Source: Faecalibacterium duncaniae
GTDB taxonomy: Bacteria; Bacillota; Clostridia; Oscillospirales; Ruminococcaceae
Assembly: GCF_010509575.1 (NCBI RefSeq)
Contig: NZ_CP048437.1
Coordinates: 1,550,001 to 1,614,000 of the forward strand
DNA: 64,000 nucleotides
Direction of reading: 5' to 3'
Part shown: positions 44,056-53,449 of the stretch, piece after piece
Position numbering within the stretch: the stretch's first letter is position 1
Layout of the letters: each line of letters begins with the position of its first letter
Made by a program: the position numbers and the translations under genes
Notes under the pieces: generated by a model
Databases searched by the model: none
Told to the model about the DNA's origin: nothing
Seen by the model: the letters and a program-made list of their open reading frames with translations, nothing else

Positions 44056-44994
44056 TTATGCCTTGACCACTCGAATTTCCTTTTCCAGGTCGTACCCGGT
44101 CTTTTCCTTTACGACTGCCCGCACCTCATCGCAGAGGGCCAGCACATCAGCGCAGGTCGCGCCGCCCAGATTCACCACAAACCCGCAGTGCTTCTCGCTG
44201 ACGGCAGCACCGCCGTGGCGATAGCCCCGCAGGCCGCACTGGTCGATGAGGGCAGCCGCAAACGCTCCCACCGGCCGCTTGAAGGTGCTGCCGGCGCTGG
44301 GCTTATCCAGCGGCTGCTTATCGATGCGCTTCTGCATCAGCTCATCCATCCGGGCCTTGATGGCTGCCGAATCTCCACGCTTCAGGTGGAACTTTGCGCT
44401 CAGGATGCAGCCGCCGTTTTCCTCAAAGATGCTGTGCCGGTAGGAGAGGTCGAGGTTTGCGGCATCTTCTGTCACGATCTCACCTTCTCTGGTCAGATAC
44501 GTCACAGAGACCAGCACATCCTTCATCTCTCCGCCGTAGGCACCGGCATTCATATAAACTGCACCACCCACTGTGCCGGGGATGCCATAAGCAAATTCCA
44601 GGCCAGTCAGGCTGCTGTCCAGCGCCGCCTTACACAGAGCAGAAAGCTTCAAGCCCGCACCTGCGATGACTGCATCGTAGACCGCCCCAGGCTCTGCACC
44701 CGGATGGCTGACGTTTTCCAGAAAACCGATTCCCATTTTCAGAGCCGTGGTATCCACGACCACGCCCCGGTAGCCCCCATCCTCAAACAGGATGTTACTG
44801 CCGTTGCCCAGCAGGTAATATTTCACGTCGCACGCTTTGCACAGTGCGATCACGCGGCAGAGCTGTTCCTCCGTCTCCGGCCGGGCAAAAACATCCGCCG
44901 GGCCGCCAATTTTAAAGGTGCAGTGGGCAGCAAGGGATTCGTTCTCGGCAAAGCGGATCTCCTCCGCCTGCAGCTGTTGTTTCAATCGTTCCAT
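44056..44994 (-). CDS. murB: UDP-N-acetylenolpyruvoylglucosamine reductase
   Basis: Second committed step of peptidoglycan precursor synthesis, FAD- and NADPH-dependent. 312 residues: FKIGGPADVFARP (about 27-39), YLLGNGSNILFEDGGYRG (about 57-74), GIPGTVGGAVYMNAGAYGGEM (about 126-146) and the PSAGSTFKRPVG segment with the catalytic serine. Type II MurB lengths fit. Sits between hprK and rapZ on the same strand. Confidence 0.97.
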   Translation of the reverse strand: MERLKQQLQAEEIRFAENESLAAHCTFKIGGPADVFARPETEEQLCRVIALCKACDVKYYLLGNGSNILFEDGGYRGVVVDTTALKMGIGFLENVSHPGAEPGAVYDAVIAGAGLKLSALCKAALDSSLTGLEFAYGIPGTVGGAVYMNAGAYGGEMKDVLVSVTYLTREGEIVTEDAANLDLSYRHSIFEENGGCILSAKFHLKRGDSAAIKARMDELMQKRIDKQPLDKPSAGSTFKRPVGAFAAALIDQCGLRGYRHGGAAVSEKHCGFVVNLGGATCADVLALCDEVRAVVKEKTGYDLEKEIRVVKA

Positions 44995-45021
44995 AAAACA
45001 GGATTCCTTTATCTGTAATCT

Positions 45022-45957
45022 TCATTCAACGGTGCCGTCCAGACCCAGACGGATCAGCAGCTCCTTGGCGGCATTATAGCCCATCCGCTTCTGGCGGTTG
45101 TTGATGGCGGCGGTTTCCAGCACAACGGCCAGGTTGCGTCCCGGGGAGACCGGGATGCTGGTGCTGGGGATGTTCACGCCCAAAATCTCGTAATATTCGC
45201 TCTCCAGTCCGGTGCGCTGATAGTTCTTGGTGGGGTCCCATGCTTCCAGCTGGACCACAAGATCCAGGCTCTCGCTCTCCTTGACCGCACCCACGCCGAA
45301 CACACGGGCCACATTGACGATGCCGATGCCGCGCAGCTCGATAAAATGGCGGATGTTCTCCGGAGCTGTGCCCATGATCTGGCGGTTGGAGACCTTGCGC
45401 AGCTCCACCGCGTCATCCGCCACCAGACGGTGGCCGCGCTTGACCAGCTCAATGGCCAGCTCACTCTTGCCGATGCCGCTGTCGCCCAGGATCAGGATCC
45501 CTTCACCATACACCTCCACCAGCACGCCGTGGCGTGTGATGCGGGGTGCCAGCTCCAGATTCAGCACGCTGATCAGACTGCCCATCAGGGTGCAGGTCAT
45601 CTCGTTGGAGCGGAGCAGGGCCACCCCGTGCTTCTGAGCCAGTTCCAGCATCTCGGGAAATGGTTCCAGTTCCTCACTGCGGCAGACGATGACAGCCGGA
45701 GGCTGCTGGCCGAACAGCTGGTCCAGCCGCTCGTACCGCTTCTCGGCAGAAAGACCAGAAAGAAAGTTCATCTCGGCCAGACCCAGGATCTGCAGCCGGA
45801 GCTTATCAAAGTAATCATAGTATCCGGCAAGGAACAGGCCCGGGCGGTTGACCTCCGCAATCTCGACATTGATCTCTTCCAGCCCTTTCGGGGTGTAGAC
45901 CACATCCAGACTGACCTTTTCCGTCAGCTTCTTCAGCGAAACATTGAAATTCGCCAT
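45022..45957 (-). CDS. hprK: HPr kinase/phosphorylase
   Basis: Phosphorylates and dephosphorylates Ser46 of HPr, the switch for carbon catabolite control. 311 residues: Walker A GDSGIGKS at residues 158-165, and the HprK signature ELRGIGIVNVARVFG (about 198-212). Start at the ATG at 45957 with AGGAGGA upstream; upstream codons are not family-like. First gene of hprK-murB-rapZ-whiA-dnaE. Confidence 0.96.
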   Translation of the reverse strand: MANFNVSLKKLTEKVSLDVVYTPKGLEEINVEIAEVNRPGLFLAGYYDYFDKLRLQILGLAEMNFLSGLSAEKRYERLDQLFGQQPPAVIVCRSEELEPFPEMLELAQKHGVALLRSNEMTCTLMGSLISVLNLELAPRITRHGVLVEVYGEGILILGDSGIGKSELAIELVKRGHRLVADDAVELRKVSNRQIMGTAPENIRHFIELRGIGIVNVARVFGVGAVKESESLDLVVQLEAWDPTKNYQRTGLESEYYEILGVNIPSTSIPVSPGRNLAVVLETAAINNRQKRMGYNAAKELLIRLGLDGTVE

Positions 45958-46035
45958 CGTTCTTCCTCCTGCACAAATGTTTCCTCTCCCTGCCCGGCAG
46001 CACACCGGGTGCGGGGCACGCTTTTTCTTTCCCTT

Positions 46036-46064
46036 ATTATAAACGAGATGGTTTCGGATTACAA
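46036..46064 (-). promoter_or_regulatory. Predicted hprK operon promoter
   Basis: Minus strand TTGTAA (plus 46059-46064), 17-base spacer, TATAAT (plus 46036-46041); start about 70 bases before the hprK ATG. Confidence 0.75.
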
Positions 46065-46105
46065 TGATTCTGCCGGAAAATCTTCATTCTGGAGCCTGCA
46101 TCCCG

Positions 46106-46134
46106 TTGCATCCTCCCTCATATCCCTTTATAAT
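46106..46134 (+). promoter_or_regulatory. Predicted constitutive promoter P1 of the phosphate cassette
   Basis: TTGCAT at 46106-46111, 17-base spacer, TATAAT at 46129-46134. Start near 46141, upstream of the Pho-box repeats. Confidence 0.65.
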
Positions 46135-46173
46135 AGAGATGGTACATCCCTGCACCGGGAAACAGTCATTCAC

Positions 46174-46228
46174 TTTACACGCTTTTTACATTCTCTGGAT
46201 TTCCGATTTTACATTCAGGCTCTATACT
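46174..46228 (+). promoter_or_regulatory. Pho-box-like TTTACA repeats and second promoter (P2)
   Basis: TTTACA occurs at 46174-46179, 46185-46190 (11 bases apart) and 46208-46213 (23 bases further, close to two turns of the same repeat), with a degenerate copy between. TATACT at 46223-46228 is a good -10 but has no separate -35, as in activator-dependent promoters. TT(A/C/T)ACA repeats at 11-base pitch are how PhoP-type regulators bind in Bacillus. Confidence 0.6.
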
Positions 46229-46285
46229 CATAAATAGGAGAACATTCCGTCAAATAAACGTGTCAAACAAAGCGAGGAACTTCAA

Positions 46286-48088
46286 ATGACTGTTTTTAAT
46301 GTATTTTCCCTGCTGGGCGGCCTGGCCTTGTTCCTGTTCGGTATGGACATCATGGGCAAGGCGCTGGAAAAGCAGGCCGGCGGCCAGCTGCAAAAGGTCC
46401 TGAGCAAACTGACTGACAACCCGCTCAAGGGCTTTTTCCTGGGTCTGTGCGTCACTGCCGTGATCCAGAGCTCCAGCGCCACCACCGTTATGGTGGTCGG
46501 CTTTGTCAACAGCGGCATCATGGAGCTGCATCAGGCCATCGGCGTTATCATGGGCAGCAATGTGGGCACCACGGTCACCAGCTGGATTCTGAGCCTTTCC
46601 GGCCTGCAGGGCGACAGCTTCCTGATCAATATGCTCAAGCCCACCTCCTTCAGCCCGGTGCTGGCCTTTATCGGCATCCTTCTGTACATGGGCAAAAGCG
46701 AAAAGCGCAAGGGTGTTGGCACCATTCTGATCGGCTTTGCTGTGCTGATGACCGGTATGACCACCATGTCCAATGCTGTGCTTCCCCTGCAGAACGAGGC
46801 GTGGTTCACCAGCTTGTTTATCCGCTTCTCCAATCCTCTGCTGGGCGTTCTGGTGGGGGCCGTTGTCACCGGCATCATCCAGAGCTCCAGTGCCAGCGTT
46901 GGTATCCTGCAGGCACTGAGCGCCACCGGTGTCATCACCTACGGCAGTGCCATCCCCATCATCATGGGCCAGAACATCGGCACCTGCGTCACCGCGCTGA
47001 TCTCCTCTGTGGGTGCCAACAAGAATGCCCGCCGCGCCGCCATGGTGCACCTGTACTTTAACATCATCGGTGTCACCCTGTTCCTGGCTATTTTCTATGG
47101 TGCAAACCTGCTGCTTGACTTTGCCTTTGTCAATGAGACAGTCACTGCCTGGGGCATTGCCGTGGTCCACTCCATCTTCAACCTAACGGCCACCGCTGTT
47201 CTGCTGCCCTTTGCAAATGGGCTGGAAAAGTTGGCCATCCTCACCATTCCGGACGATGCCGAAAAAGAGAGCTTTGCTCTGCTGGATGAGCGCCTGCTGA
47301 ACACTCCCGCCGTGGCTGTGGAGCGTGCCCGCGCCGCCACTGCAGACATGGCCGAGCTGGCCCGTGTGGGCGTGGTGCAGGCCATGAGCCTGACCCACAA
47401 GTGGGACGATTCCCTTGCCCAGAAGGTGCGGGAGGAAGAGGAAAAGGTGGACAAATATGAGGATGCACTGGGCACCTATCTCGTCAAGCTGTCCAGCCGT
47501 GAAATGAGCCATGCCGACAGCCAGAGTGTGAACACTCTGCTCCACACCATCAGCGATTTTGAGCGCATCAGCGATCACTCTGTAAATGTTCTGAGCTCCG
47601 CCGAAGAGATCCACGCCAAGAGCATTGAGTTTTCCAAGGATGCACAGGAGGAACTGCAGGTGCTGGAGGGGGCCGTGCAGGATGTGCTGAGCCGCACCAC
47701 CGATGCATTCCGCAAAGGCGATCTGCATCTGGCCGGCAAGGTCGAGCCGCTGGAGACCGTTGTGGATGAACTGGTGCGTGCCATCAAGGCCCGCCATGTG
47801 GCCCGCCTGCAGACCGGCAGCTGTTCCATTGAATATGGTTTTGTTCTGGAAGATCTGCTGACCAACTACGAGCGTGTCTGCGACCACTGCAGCAATGTGG
47901 CTGTTGCCCAGATCGAGGTGGCACAGGACAGCTTTGATACCCACGCTTATCTGAACGACCTGCGCTACGGCAACGAGACCAAGGAAAGTGAACAGTTCCA
48001 GCGCCGTCTGGATCGTTACCGTGAGCGCTATCTCTTCCCTGACAGCGACACTGCACCCGCAGCCGCAAAGGAGGAATCCAACAAATGA
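46286..48088 (+). CDS. Na+/phosphate cotransporter with C-terminal PhoU domain
   Basis: 600 residues. Two copies of the Na/Pi cotransporter repeat, each with a QSSSA motif (residues 61-65 and about 198-202) in a glycine-rich membrane region, eight to ten membrane segments to about residue 310, then a cytoplasmic helical PhoU-like domain (about 340-560, EKVDKYEDALGTYLVKLSSREMS). Imports phosphate with sodium; the PhoU part can pass a status signal to the PhoR-type kinase encoded downstream. GAGGAAC precedes the ATG. Its stop overlaps the next start (ATGA). Confidence 0.92.
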   Translation: MTVFNVFSLLGGLALFLFGMDIMGKALEKQAGGQLQKVLSKLTDNPLKGFFLGLCVTAVIQSSSATTVMVVGFVNSGIMELHQAIGVIMGSNVGTTVTSWILSLSGLQGDSFLINMLKPTSFSPVLAFIGILLYMGKSEKRKGVGTILIGFAVLMTGMTTMSNAVLPLQNEAWFTSLFIRFSNPLLGVLVGAVVTGIIQSSSASVGILQALSATGVITYGSAIPIIMGQNIGTCVTALISSVGANKNARRAAMVHLYFNIIGVTLFLAIFYGANLLLDFAFVNETVTAWGIAVVHSIFNLTATAVLLPFANGLEKLAILTIPDDAEKESFALLDERLLNTPAVAVERARAATADMAELARVGVVQAMSLTHKWDDSLAQKVREEEEKVDKYEDALGTYLVKLSSREMSHADSQSVNTLLHTISDFERISDHSVNVLSSAEEIHAKSIEFSKDAQEELQVLEGAVQDVLSRTTDAFRKGDLHLAGKVEPLETVVDELVRAIKARHVARLQTGSCSIEYGFVLEDLLTNYERVCDHCSNVAVAQIEVAQDSFDTHAYLNDLRYGNETKESEQFQRRLDRYRERYLFPDSDTAPAAAKEESNK

Positions 48089-48774
48089 TCTACATTGTAG
48101 AAGACGATGCCGCCATCCGCGAGCTGGAGCAATATGCACTGCAATCCAGCGGATACGGAGTACAGAGCTTTGAAACCTCTGAGCCTTTCTGGCAGGCCAT
48201 GCGCGCCGCGGAGCCTGAGCTGGTCATTCTGGATGTGATGCTGCCCGGTGAGGACGGTTTTTCCATCCTGAAAAAGCTCCGCAATACCCCTGCTCTGCGC
48301 CGCCTGCCCATCATCATGGTCACAGCAAAATCCAGCGAGCTGGATACCGTGCGCGGGCTGGACTGCGGTGCAGATGATTACATCACTAAGCCTTTTGGCA
48401 TCATGGAATTTCTGAGCCGGGTGCGGGCCGCCCTGCGCCGCTCTGCCCCCGAGGAAAAGCAGAATGTTTATGCCTTCCATGAGATCCTGCTGGACAACGC
48501 CCGCCACAGCGTGACTGTGAACGGCACCCATATTGACCTGACTTACAAGGAATACAGTCTGCTGCGCCTGCTGCTGGAAAACACGAACCTTGTCGTGACC
48601 CGCGAGACCATTCTGCAGGTGGTATGGGGCACCGATATTTCTGTTGAAAGCCGCACCGTGGATATGCACATCCGCACCCTGCGCAAAAAGCTGGGGGACG
48701 CGGGCAGATATATCTGTACCGTGCGCAAGGTCGGCTACAAGCTGGCCGACAATGAGGAGGGCGAGGAAGAATGA
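48085..48774 (+). CDS. Response regulator, PhoB/PhoP-like (OmpR family)
   Basis: 229 residues. Receiver domain with MIYIVEDD at the start, phospho-acceptor Asp50 in LVILDVMLPGEDG and Lys in ITKPFG (about 101-106); C-terminal winged-helix with the LTYKEYSLLRLLLENTNLVVTRETIL and RTVDMHIRTLRKKLG signatures. The position after a Pi transporter and before a PhoR-like kinase identifies it as a phosphate-responsive regulator by inference. Coupled to both neighbours by ATGA overlaps. Confidence 0.88.
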   Translation: MIYIVEDDAAIRELEQYALQSSGYGVQSFETSEPFWQAMRAAEPELVILDVMLPGEDGFSILKKLRNTPALRRLPIIMVTAKSSELDTVRGLDCGADDYITKPFGIMEFLSRVRAALRRSAPEEKQNVYAFHEILLDNARHSVTVNGTHIDLTYKEYSLLRLLLENTNLVVTRETILQVVWGTDISVESRTVDMHIRTLRKKLGDAGRYICTVRKVGYKLADNEEGEEE

Positions 48775-50120
48775 AACCGCAGAGCATGGAAGAAAAAATC
48801 AGTTACCGGCTGTTTTTCATGGGCTTCGTCGGTCTGGTCTGCACCGCCGTGCTCTGTCTCTTCGTCTTTCACAAAGCGTTCCGGGAACAGGCGTGGACCT
48901 CGCTGGAGCATCAGGCTGATCTGGTTTCCGCCGGATACGAGCAGCTTTCCTCTCCGGATCAGCTCTCCGTGTTCGTCAACGGAGACCTGCGCATTACCCT
49001 GATCGCAGCAGATGGCAGTGTGGTGTTCGAATCCGCCACTGACCAGCAGATGGAAAACCATCTGTCCCGCCCGGAGATCCAGCAGGCCATGCGGGAGGGT
49101 GTAGGCCGTAACTGCCGCGATTCCCAGACCATGGGGTACGAGACCTACTATTACGCCATGCTGCTGCCCGGCGGCGATATCCTGCGTGTGGCCCAGGATT
49201 CTGAGACCATCTGGTCAATCTACGACGCGGCCCTGCCCGCCATCATCCTGAGCTGCATCCTGATGATGGGTGCCGCAGCGCTGATTGCCGGGCTGCTGAC
49301 CCGCAGTCTTGTCCAGCCCATTCTGAAAATGACGGATGACCTTGAGCACATTCAGGAAAACGTTCCCTACCGGGAACTCATCCCCTTTGCTGAGAGCATC
49401 CATTCTGATCGGCTGCTCCGGGAAAACAACGAGAAAATGCGGCAGGATTTCACGGCCAATGTCAGCCACGAGCTGAAAACGCCGCTGACCAGTATTTCCG
49501 GCTATGCGGAACTCATTGAGACCGGCATTGCCAAACCCGCCGATGTGCCCGAGTTTGGCCGGAAGATCCATGTAGAAGCCAGCCGGATGATCCAGCTGGT
49601 GAACGACATCCTGCAGCTGTCGCACCTGGACAGCGTCAGCGAGACCCATGCACAGCCCGACATGGAAACGGTCGATCTGCTGGACGTGGCCAAGGATTGT
49701 GTGGAACGTCAGAAACTGAACGCGCAGCGCTCCTTCATCTCCCTGACCTATCTGGGCGAGAGTGCCAGAGTGCTTGGCAACCGGGATCAGCTGGATGAGC
49801 TGTGCCAGAACCTATGCGACAACGCCATCCGCTACAATCGACCCGGCGGCAAGGTTCAGCTCATCACCTCCTGCACCCGGGACGGCCATTGTACCCTGAC
49901 CGTCAAGGATAACGGCATCGGTATCCCGAAAGACGCGCAATCCAGCGTGTTCGAACGCTTCTACCGGGTGGATAAGAGCCGGAGCAAGGCCACCGGCGGC
50001 ACCGGTCTGGGGCTGGCAATTGTCAAACACATTGCCCGCATCCACAACGCCCGCATCAAGTTGGAAAGCGAAGTGAACGTTGGCACCACCATCACCGTCG
50101 TTTTTGAGACCGCCCACTAA
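48771..50120 (+). CDS. Sensor histidine kinase, PhoR-like
   Basis: 449 residues. Two membrane helices (about 16-34 and 152-175) bracket an extracytoplasmic sensor of about 120 residues; a HAMP-like linker follows, then the H-box FTANVSHELKTPLTSISGYAEL (about 224-245), the N-box CDNAIRYNRPGG, DNGIGIPKDAQ and GGTGLGLAIVKHIA. Phosphorylates the regulator encoded just before it. No cytoplasmic PAS is evident. Its stop codon overlaps, by four bases, the stop of the convergent gerC-like gene. Confidence 0.9.
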   Translation: MKPQSMEEKISYRLFFMGFVGLVCTAVLCLFVFHKAFREQAWTSLEHQADLVSAGYEQLSSPDQLSVFVNGDLRITLIAADGSVVFESATDQQMENHLSRPEIQQAMREGVGRNCRDSQTMGYETYYYAMLLPGGDILRVAQDSETIWSIYDAALPAIILSCILMMGAAALIAGLLTRSLVQPILKMTDDLEHIQENVPYRELIPFAESIHSDRLLRENNEKMRQDFTANVSHELKTPLTSISGYAELIETGIAKPADVPEFGRKIHVEASRMIQLVNDILQLSHLDSVSETHAQPDMETVDLLDVAKDCVERQKLNAQRSFISLTYLGESARVLGNRDQLDELCQNLCDNAIRYNRPGGKVQLITSCTRDGHCTLTVKDNGIGIPKDAQSSVFERFYRVDKSRSKATGGTGLGLAIVKHIARIHNARIKLESEVNVGTTITVVFETAH

Positions 50121-51103
50121 AACTGCAGAAAGCTCACGTCTGCCTGCACCTGCGGGCAGGCGTTTTTTGTTGTCAGCACTTCTCGCCCTGTTCCCTGCTT
50201 CAGCGCCCGGACTGCTCCCAGAGAGAGCAGATCATACCCGTTTTCCCAGCAGCGCTGAACGGTCTGCACGCAGAGCAGCTCCAGCGCCGCACACTGTGCT
50301 GCTGTGGGCAGAGCGGTGCCCGCCCTGCGCTGGCCGGTCAGGGTCACGGCAAAGCCATCTTCTTCGGCTTCCACCGATACCACACAGCGCCGGAACGTCA
50401 CCTGCCCGCTGCCCAGCGGAAAAGTGTGTTCTCCGCTCTGACCCAGCAGCAATTGTGCCATCTGGCTCTCTGCCGGGGTGAGCCGGGTGTTCCCTGTTTC
50501 GGTGAGCAGAAGCATTTCCTCCGCATTCTCAATGGCACCATCCGTCAGGATAAGCACCGGGGCCAAAAGAGCGTTCCGGCTCTCGTATAGACGCGGAGCC
50601 TGCGGTGCGGCTTCCTTCACGGCCTGCAAAAGCTGTTCCGGGAACAGTTCGTTTTCTCCGTCTGCTGCGGCCAGTTCTTCTCCGGAAAGATCCATGCAGA
50701 GGACCCGGGCAGACAAGCCCTGCACCGGCTCCTCTTTCAACACGGTCTCCGCCTGTCGAATGGTTTTTAAAGTTGTTTCGGCATTCAAAAGCAGATACTC
50801 GCACAGCCGGTAGCTTGCTTTACGGGGCAGGCCGCGCTCGGCTTCAGTCAGAGCCGTTTGCAGGGTGTTTCCCTGCCCGGTGCAGAGCTGTACCTTTGCG
50901 GCGGCATCAGAGGCATCGGCGGCGGCTTCCGGAAACTGGTAGAGCAGGCTCACCATCCAACTCTGCACCGCCACCGTGGGCGGGGTAAGAATCAAGGCAC
51001 GCACCATGCTTTTCTCGGTATTCTCTGCCCGCAAAAATACCCCGCACCAGAACACCAGCACCCCTGCCGCCAGCCACCGGAGGGCACGCTGTTGGCCCGT
51101 CAT
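50117..51103 (-). CDS. GerAC-like spore germination protein, without clear lipobox
   Basis: 328 residues. N-terminal hydrophobic helix (LRWLAAGVLVFWCGVFL, about 8-24), then LILTPPTVAVQSWMVSLLYQ and a GerAC-like order (NTLQTALTEAERGLPRKASYRLCEYLLLN) to the C-terminal QCAALELLCVQTVQRCWENGYDLLSLG. Normal GerAC is an outer-face lipoprotein; the only Cys in the helix lacks a standard L-A/S-G/A-C lipobox. Identification relies on position after gerB and moderate similarity. Starts on the gerB stop (ATGA). Confidence 0.65.
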   Translation of the reverse strand: MTGQQRALRWLAAGVLVFWCGVFLRAENTEKSMVRALILTPPTVAVQSWMVSLLYQFPEAAADASDAAAKVQLCTGQGNTLQTALTEAERGLPRKASYRLCEYLLLNAETTLKTIRQAETVLKEEPVQGLSARVLCMDLSGEELAAADGENELFPEQLLQAVKEAAPQAPRLYESRNALLAPVLILTDGAIENAEEMLLLTETGNTRLTPAESQMAQLLLGQSGEHTFPLGSGQVTFRRCVVSVEAEEDGFAVTLTGQRRAGTALPTAAQCAALELLCVQTVQRCWENGYDLLSLGAVRALKQGTGREVLTTKNACPQVQADVSFLQF

Positions 51104-51948
51104 GCGTTTTCCTCCGCAGGCGTAGCCCTGCCCCACAGCCGCCCGGCCAATTGACGCACCACCTGCACCAGCACGCAAAACCGGAACATTGCCGCTGCCA
51201 ACCAGACCAGCAGCACAAGGGCATCAAACCGGGAGATGCTGCCCAGCCTGCCCGCCCGCAAAAGCTCGATACCGGGCAGGGCATTCCCTGCCCCAAACAC
51301 CAGTTCCATGCAGAGTGCAAAGCTGCCAGCCAATATAAAAACTTTCACCGGAAGCCAGACAGCGCACCGCACCTGCTTTGCCGGGCAGAACAGCGGTAGG
51401 GCGAAGTATTCCGGATACAGGGGCAGGATAATCGGTTGAGCATCAGCTTGCATCATCAGACTTTCCCAGTGGAACTGGCCATTCAGCCCCAGCAGGCAGA
51501 GCAAACCCGCCAGCGCCGCCGCCCAGCACAGGATCGGCGCACAGCGGACCAGTACCGAAGGTTCCAGCTTCCATCCTGCCCAGAGCAGCAGCGGGAGAAG
51601 CCCCAGCATGGCCATGGAAGAAAAATTCTCCCAGCAAAGCTCCTGCGCCTGACGGAAGGTCTTCACAGCCTCCCAGACAAACCAGAGTCCCAGCCCGCCG
51701 CAGACTATCCGGGAACGCAAGTCTGTACCCAAAAAACTGTCTGCACGCTGTTCTGCCCCGGCTGTCAGGGCGGTGATCAGAACCAGCGCCAGTGTCATGG
51801 GCAGGCCGCGCAGCAGAAAACTGCGGGCTGTTACAGGCGCACCCGTCTGTAACACGCACAGAGCGAACTCTGCTGTGAGCACACTCAGAGTCAGTGTTTT
51901 TTCAGAGAAACAGGATCGTTCCAACTTCAACCACCTCGTTTTTGCCAA
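51100..51948 (-). CDS. GerAB-like germinant receptor membrane subunit
   Basis: 282-residue membrane protein with about eight membrane segments, such as LLRGLPMTLALVLITAL, SMAMLGLLPLLLWAGWKL, ILCWAAALAGLLCLLGL and FDALVLLVWLAAAMFRFCVLVQVV. GerAB proteins are amino-acid-permease-like and normally about 360 residues, so this is a short member. The SRFDALVLLVW pattern matches the family ending. Its start lies 22 bases inside the gerA-like gene. Confidence 0.7.
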   Translation of the reverse strand: MAKTRWLKLERSCFSEKTLTLSVLTAEFALCVLQTGAPVTARSFLLRGLPMTLALVLITALTAGAEQRADSFLGTDLRSRIVCGGLGLWFVWEAVKTFRQAQELCWENFSSMAMLGLLPLLLWAGWKLEPSVLVRCAPILCWAAALAGLLCLLGLNGQFHWESLMMQADAQPIILPLYPEYFALPLFCPAKQVRCAVWLPVKVFILAGSFALCMELVFGAGNALPGIELLRAGRLGSISRFDALVLLVWLAAAMFRFCVLVQVVRQLAGRLWGRATPAEENA

Positions 51949-53381
51949 ATGGTAAAGGGCTGCCGGGAAAGTTTTGGGTAGCTGCGCCGGGTCACTCCGT
52001 CCGGCGAGAGCGGCACCTCGGGAAATACGGCATCCCGCAGGTAGGGCACACCCAGCGCCGAGACCCGGGTCAGCCCGAATAACACGCCCAGTGCGCAGGC
52101 GGCAAGTCCCACCGGGCCAGCCACCCCTGCTGCCAGCAGCACCACCAGCCGCAGAACGGTTGCCACCTCATACAGCGATGGCGTGACGAACACCGCAATG
52201 GACGCGGCAGCAGCGGTCAGGATGACCGGTGTGCTCATCAGTCCGGCGGCAATGGCGGCATCCCCGATGATGAGGGCAGCGATCAGGCTGACAGAGTGCC
52301 CCAGGGTCTGGGGCATCCGCAGGCCAGCCTCTCGGATGATCTCCAACATCAGGATCACCAGAAGCATTTCCCCAAACAGCGGCAGCGGCGTTGCCTGCTC
52401 GGCGGCCTCGATTTTGAACAGCAGCTGGGGCGGCAGGAGTTCTGGCAGGTAGACTGCCCAGCAGACGAACACGCCCGGTAGGAAAATGCTCAGATAGAAC
52501 GAGATATATTTCAGCACCCGCAGAAAGGATGCAAAATAGGCCGTTCCTGCATAGTCATCCAGGCATTCAAAGTTTTCGCAGAACAGGGTGGGCAGGATCA
52601 GCGCTGAGGGGCTGCCATTGACCAGAATGACGAATTTCCCCTCTCGCAGCTTTGCCGCTGCCACAATAGGCCGTTCGGTATAGCGCACAGGAGCAAATGT
52701 GCGGATCTTACAGGGAAAGAGCCATGGCACAAAGTAGCTGGAATCCAAAAGCAGCTGCGGCCTGGCCCGCTGTAAAGTCTGCCGCACCTTTTGCACTGCT
52801 TTTGGGTCTGCCGTATCCCGGCAGTAACAGAGAGCATACTCCGTTTTCATCTCACAATCGGCTTGATTGATCTCAATGACCAGAGCATCATTGCGGAAGC
52901 ACCGCCGCAGCAGGCTGGTATTCACCCGGAGCAGATCCGCAAAGCCTTCCCGGGAGCCGCTGAGATTCCCCTCCCCTGCCGGTTCATCCACCGAGCGGGC
53001 GTTCAGGCTCTGCACCGAAAAGGCAATACCTTTTGCGCATCCGTCCAGCAAAAGCACTGCCATGCCCGCCGTCAGCCGCTGGATCAGGGCATCCCAGTTC
53101 TCCACAGGGGCAGGCTCTGCGGGCAGTGCGGAGTGCTCAAACAACAGCGCAAACACCTGTTCCCCGGTCAGCTGTTCTGCCGGGCCGGGCGGTGTGCGGC
53201 GGCTGGCGGCATCCAGCAGCAGCTGCCACAGCCCTTTCAGGCTGGCCATCCCATCAAACAGAACGATGGCTCCTTTGCAGTGGTAAAGCTCAAGCTCCTT
53301 CGCATAAAAATCTGCCGATCGGCCAAACCTAGCGTTAAGCTCCGCAAGGTTTGCCGCCAGATGGCTGGAAAGCTGTTCCAT
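51927..53381 (-). CDS. GerAA-like spore germination protein
   Basis: 484 residues. Soluble N-terminal half (about 1-240) with the GERA signature LLDGCAKGIAFSVQSLNARSVDEP and the VNGSPSALILPTLFCENFECLDDYAGTAYFASFLRVLKYISFYLSIFLPG block leading into five membrane segments. This is the A subunit of a GerA-type germinant receptor. It heads gerA-gerB-gerC on the minus strand with a GGGGGG-type ribosome site. The germinant cannot be read. Confidence 0.93.
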   Translation of the reverse strand: MEQLSSHLAANLAELNARFGRSADFYAKELELYHCKGAIVLFDGMASLKGLWQLLLDAASRRTPPGPAEQLTGEQVFALLFEHSALPAEPAPVENWDALIQRLTAGMAVLLLDGCAKGIAFSVQSLNARSVDEPAGEGNLSGSREGFADLLRVNTSLLRRCFRNDALVIEINQADCEMKTEYALCYCRDTADPKAVQKVRQTLQRARPQLLLDSSYFVPWLFPCKIRTFAPVRYTERPIVAAAKLREGKFVILVNGSPSALILPTLFCENFECLDDYAGTAYFASFLRVLKYISFYLSIFLPGVFVCWAVYLPELLPPQLLFKIEAAEQATPLPLFGEMLLVILMLEIIREAGLRMPQTLGHSVSLIAALIIGDAAIAAGLMSTPVILTAAAASIAVFVTPSLYEVATVLRLVVLLAAGVAGPVGLAACALGVLFGLTRVSALGVPYLRDAVFPEVPLSPDGVTRRSYPKLSRQPFTIWQKRGG

Positions 53382-53449
53382 TTTGCCGCCCCCCCTTTCT
53401 GGTAGCTTGTCCGCCGGGGCGGCGGTTATACGCTGGGAGGTGTTCCGGT

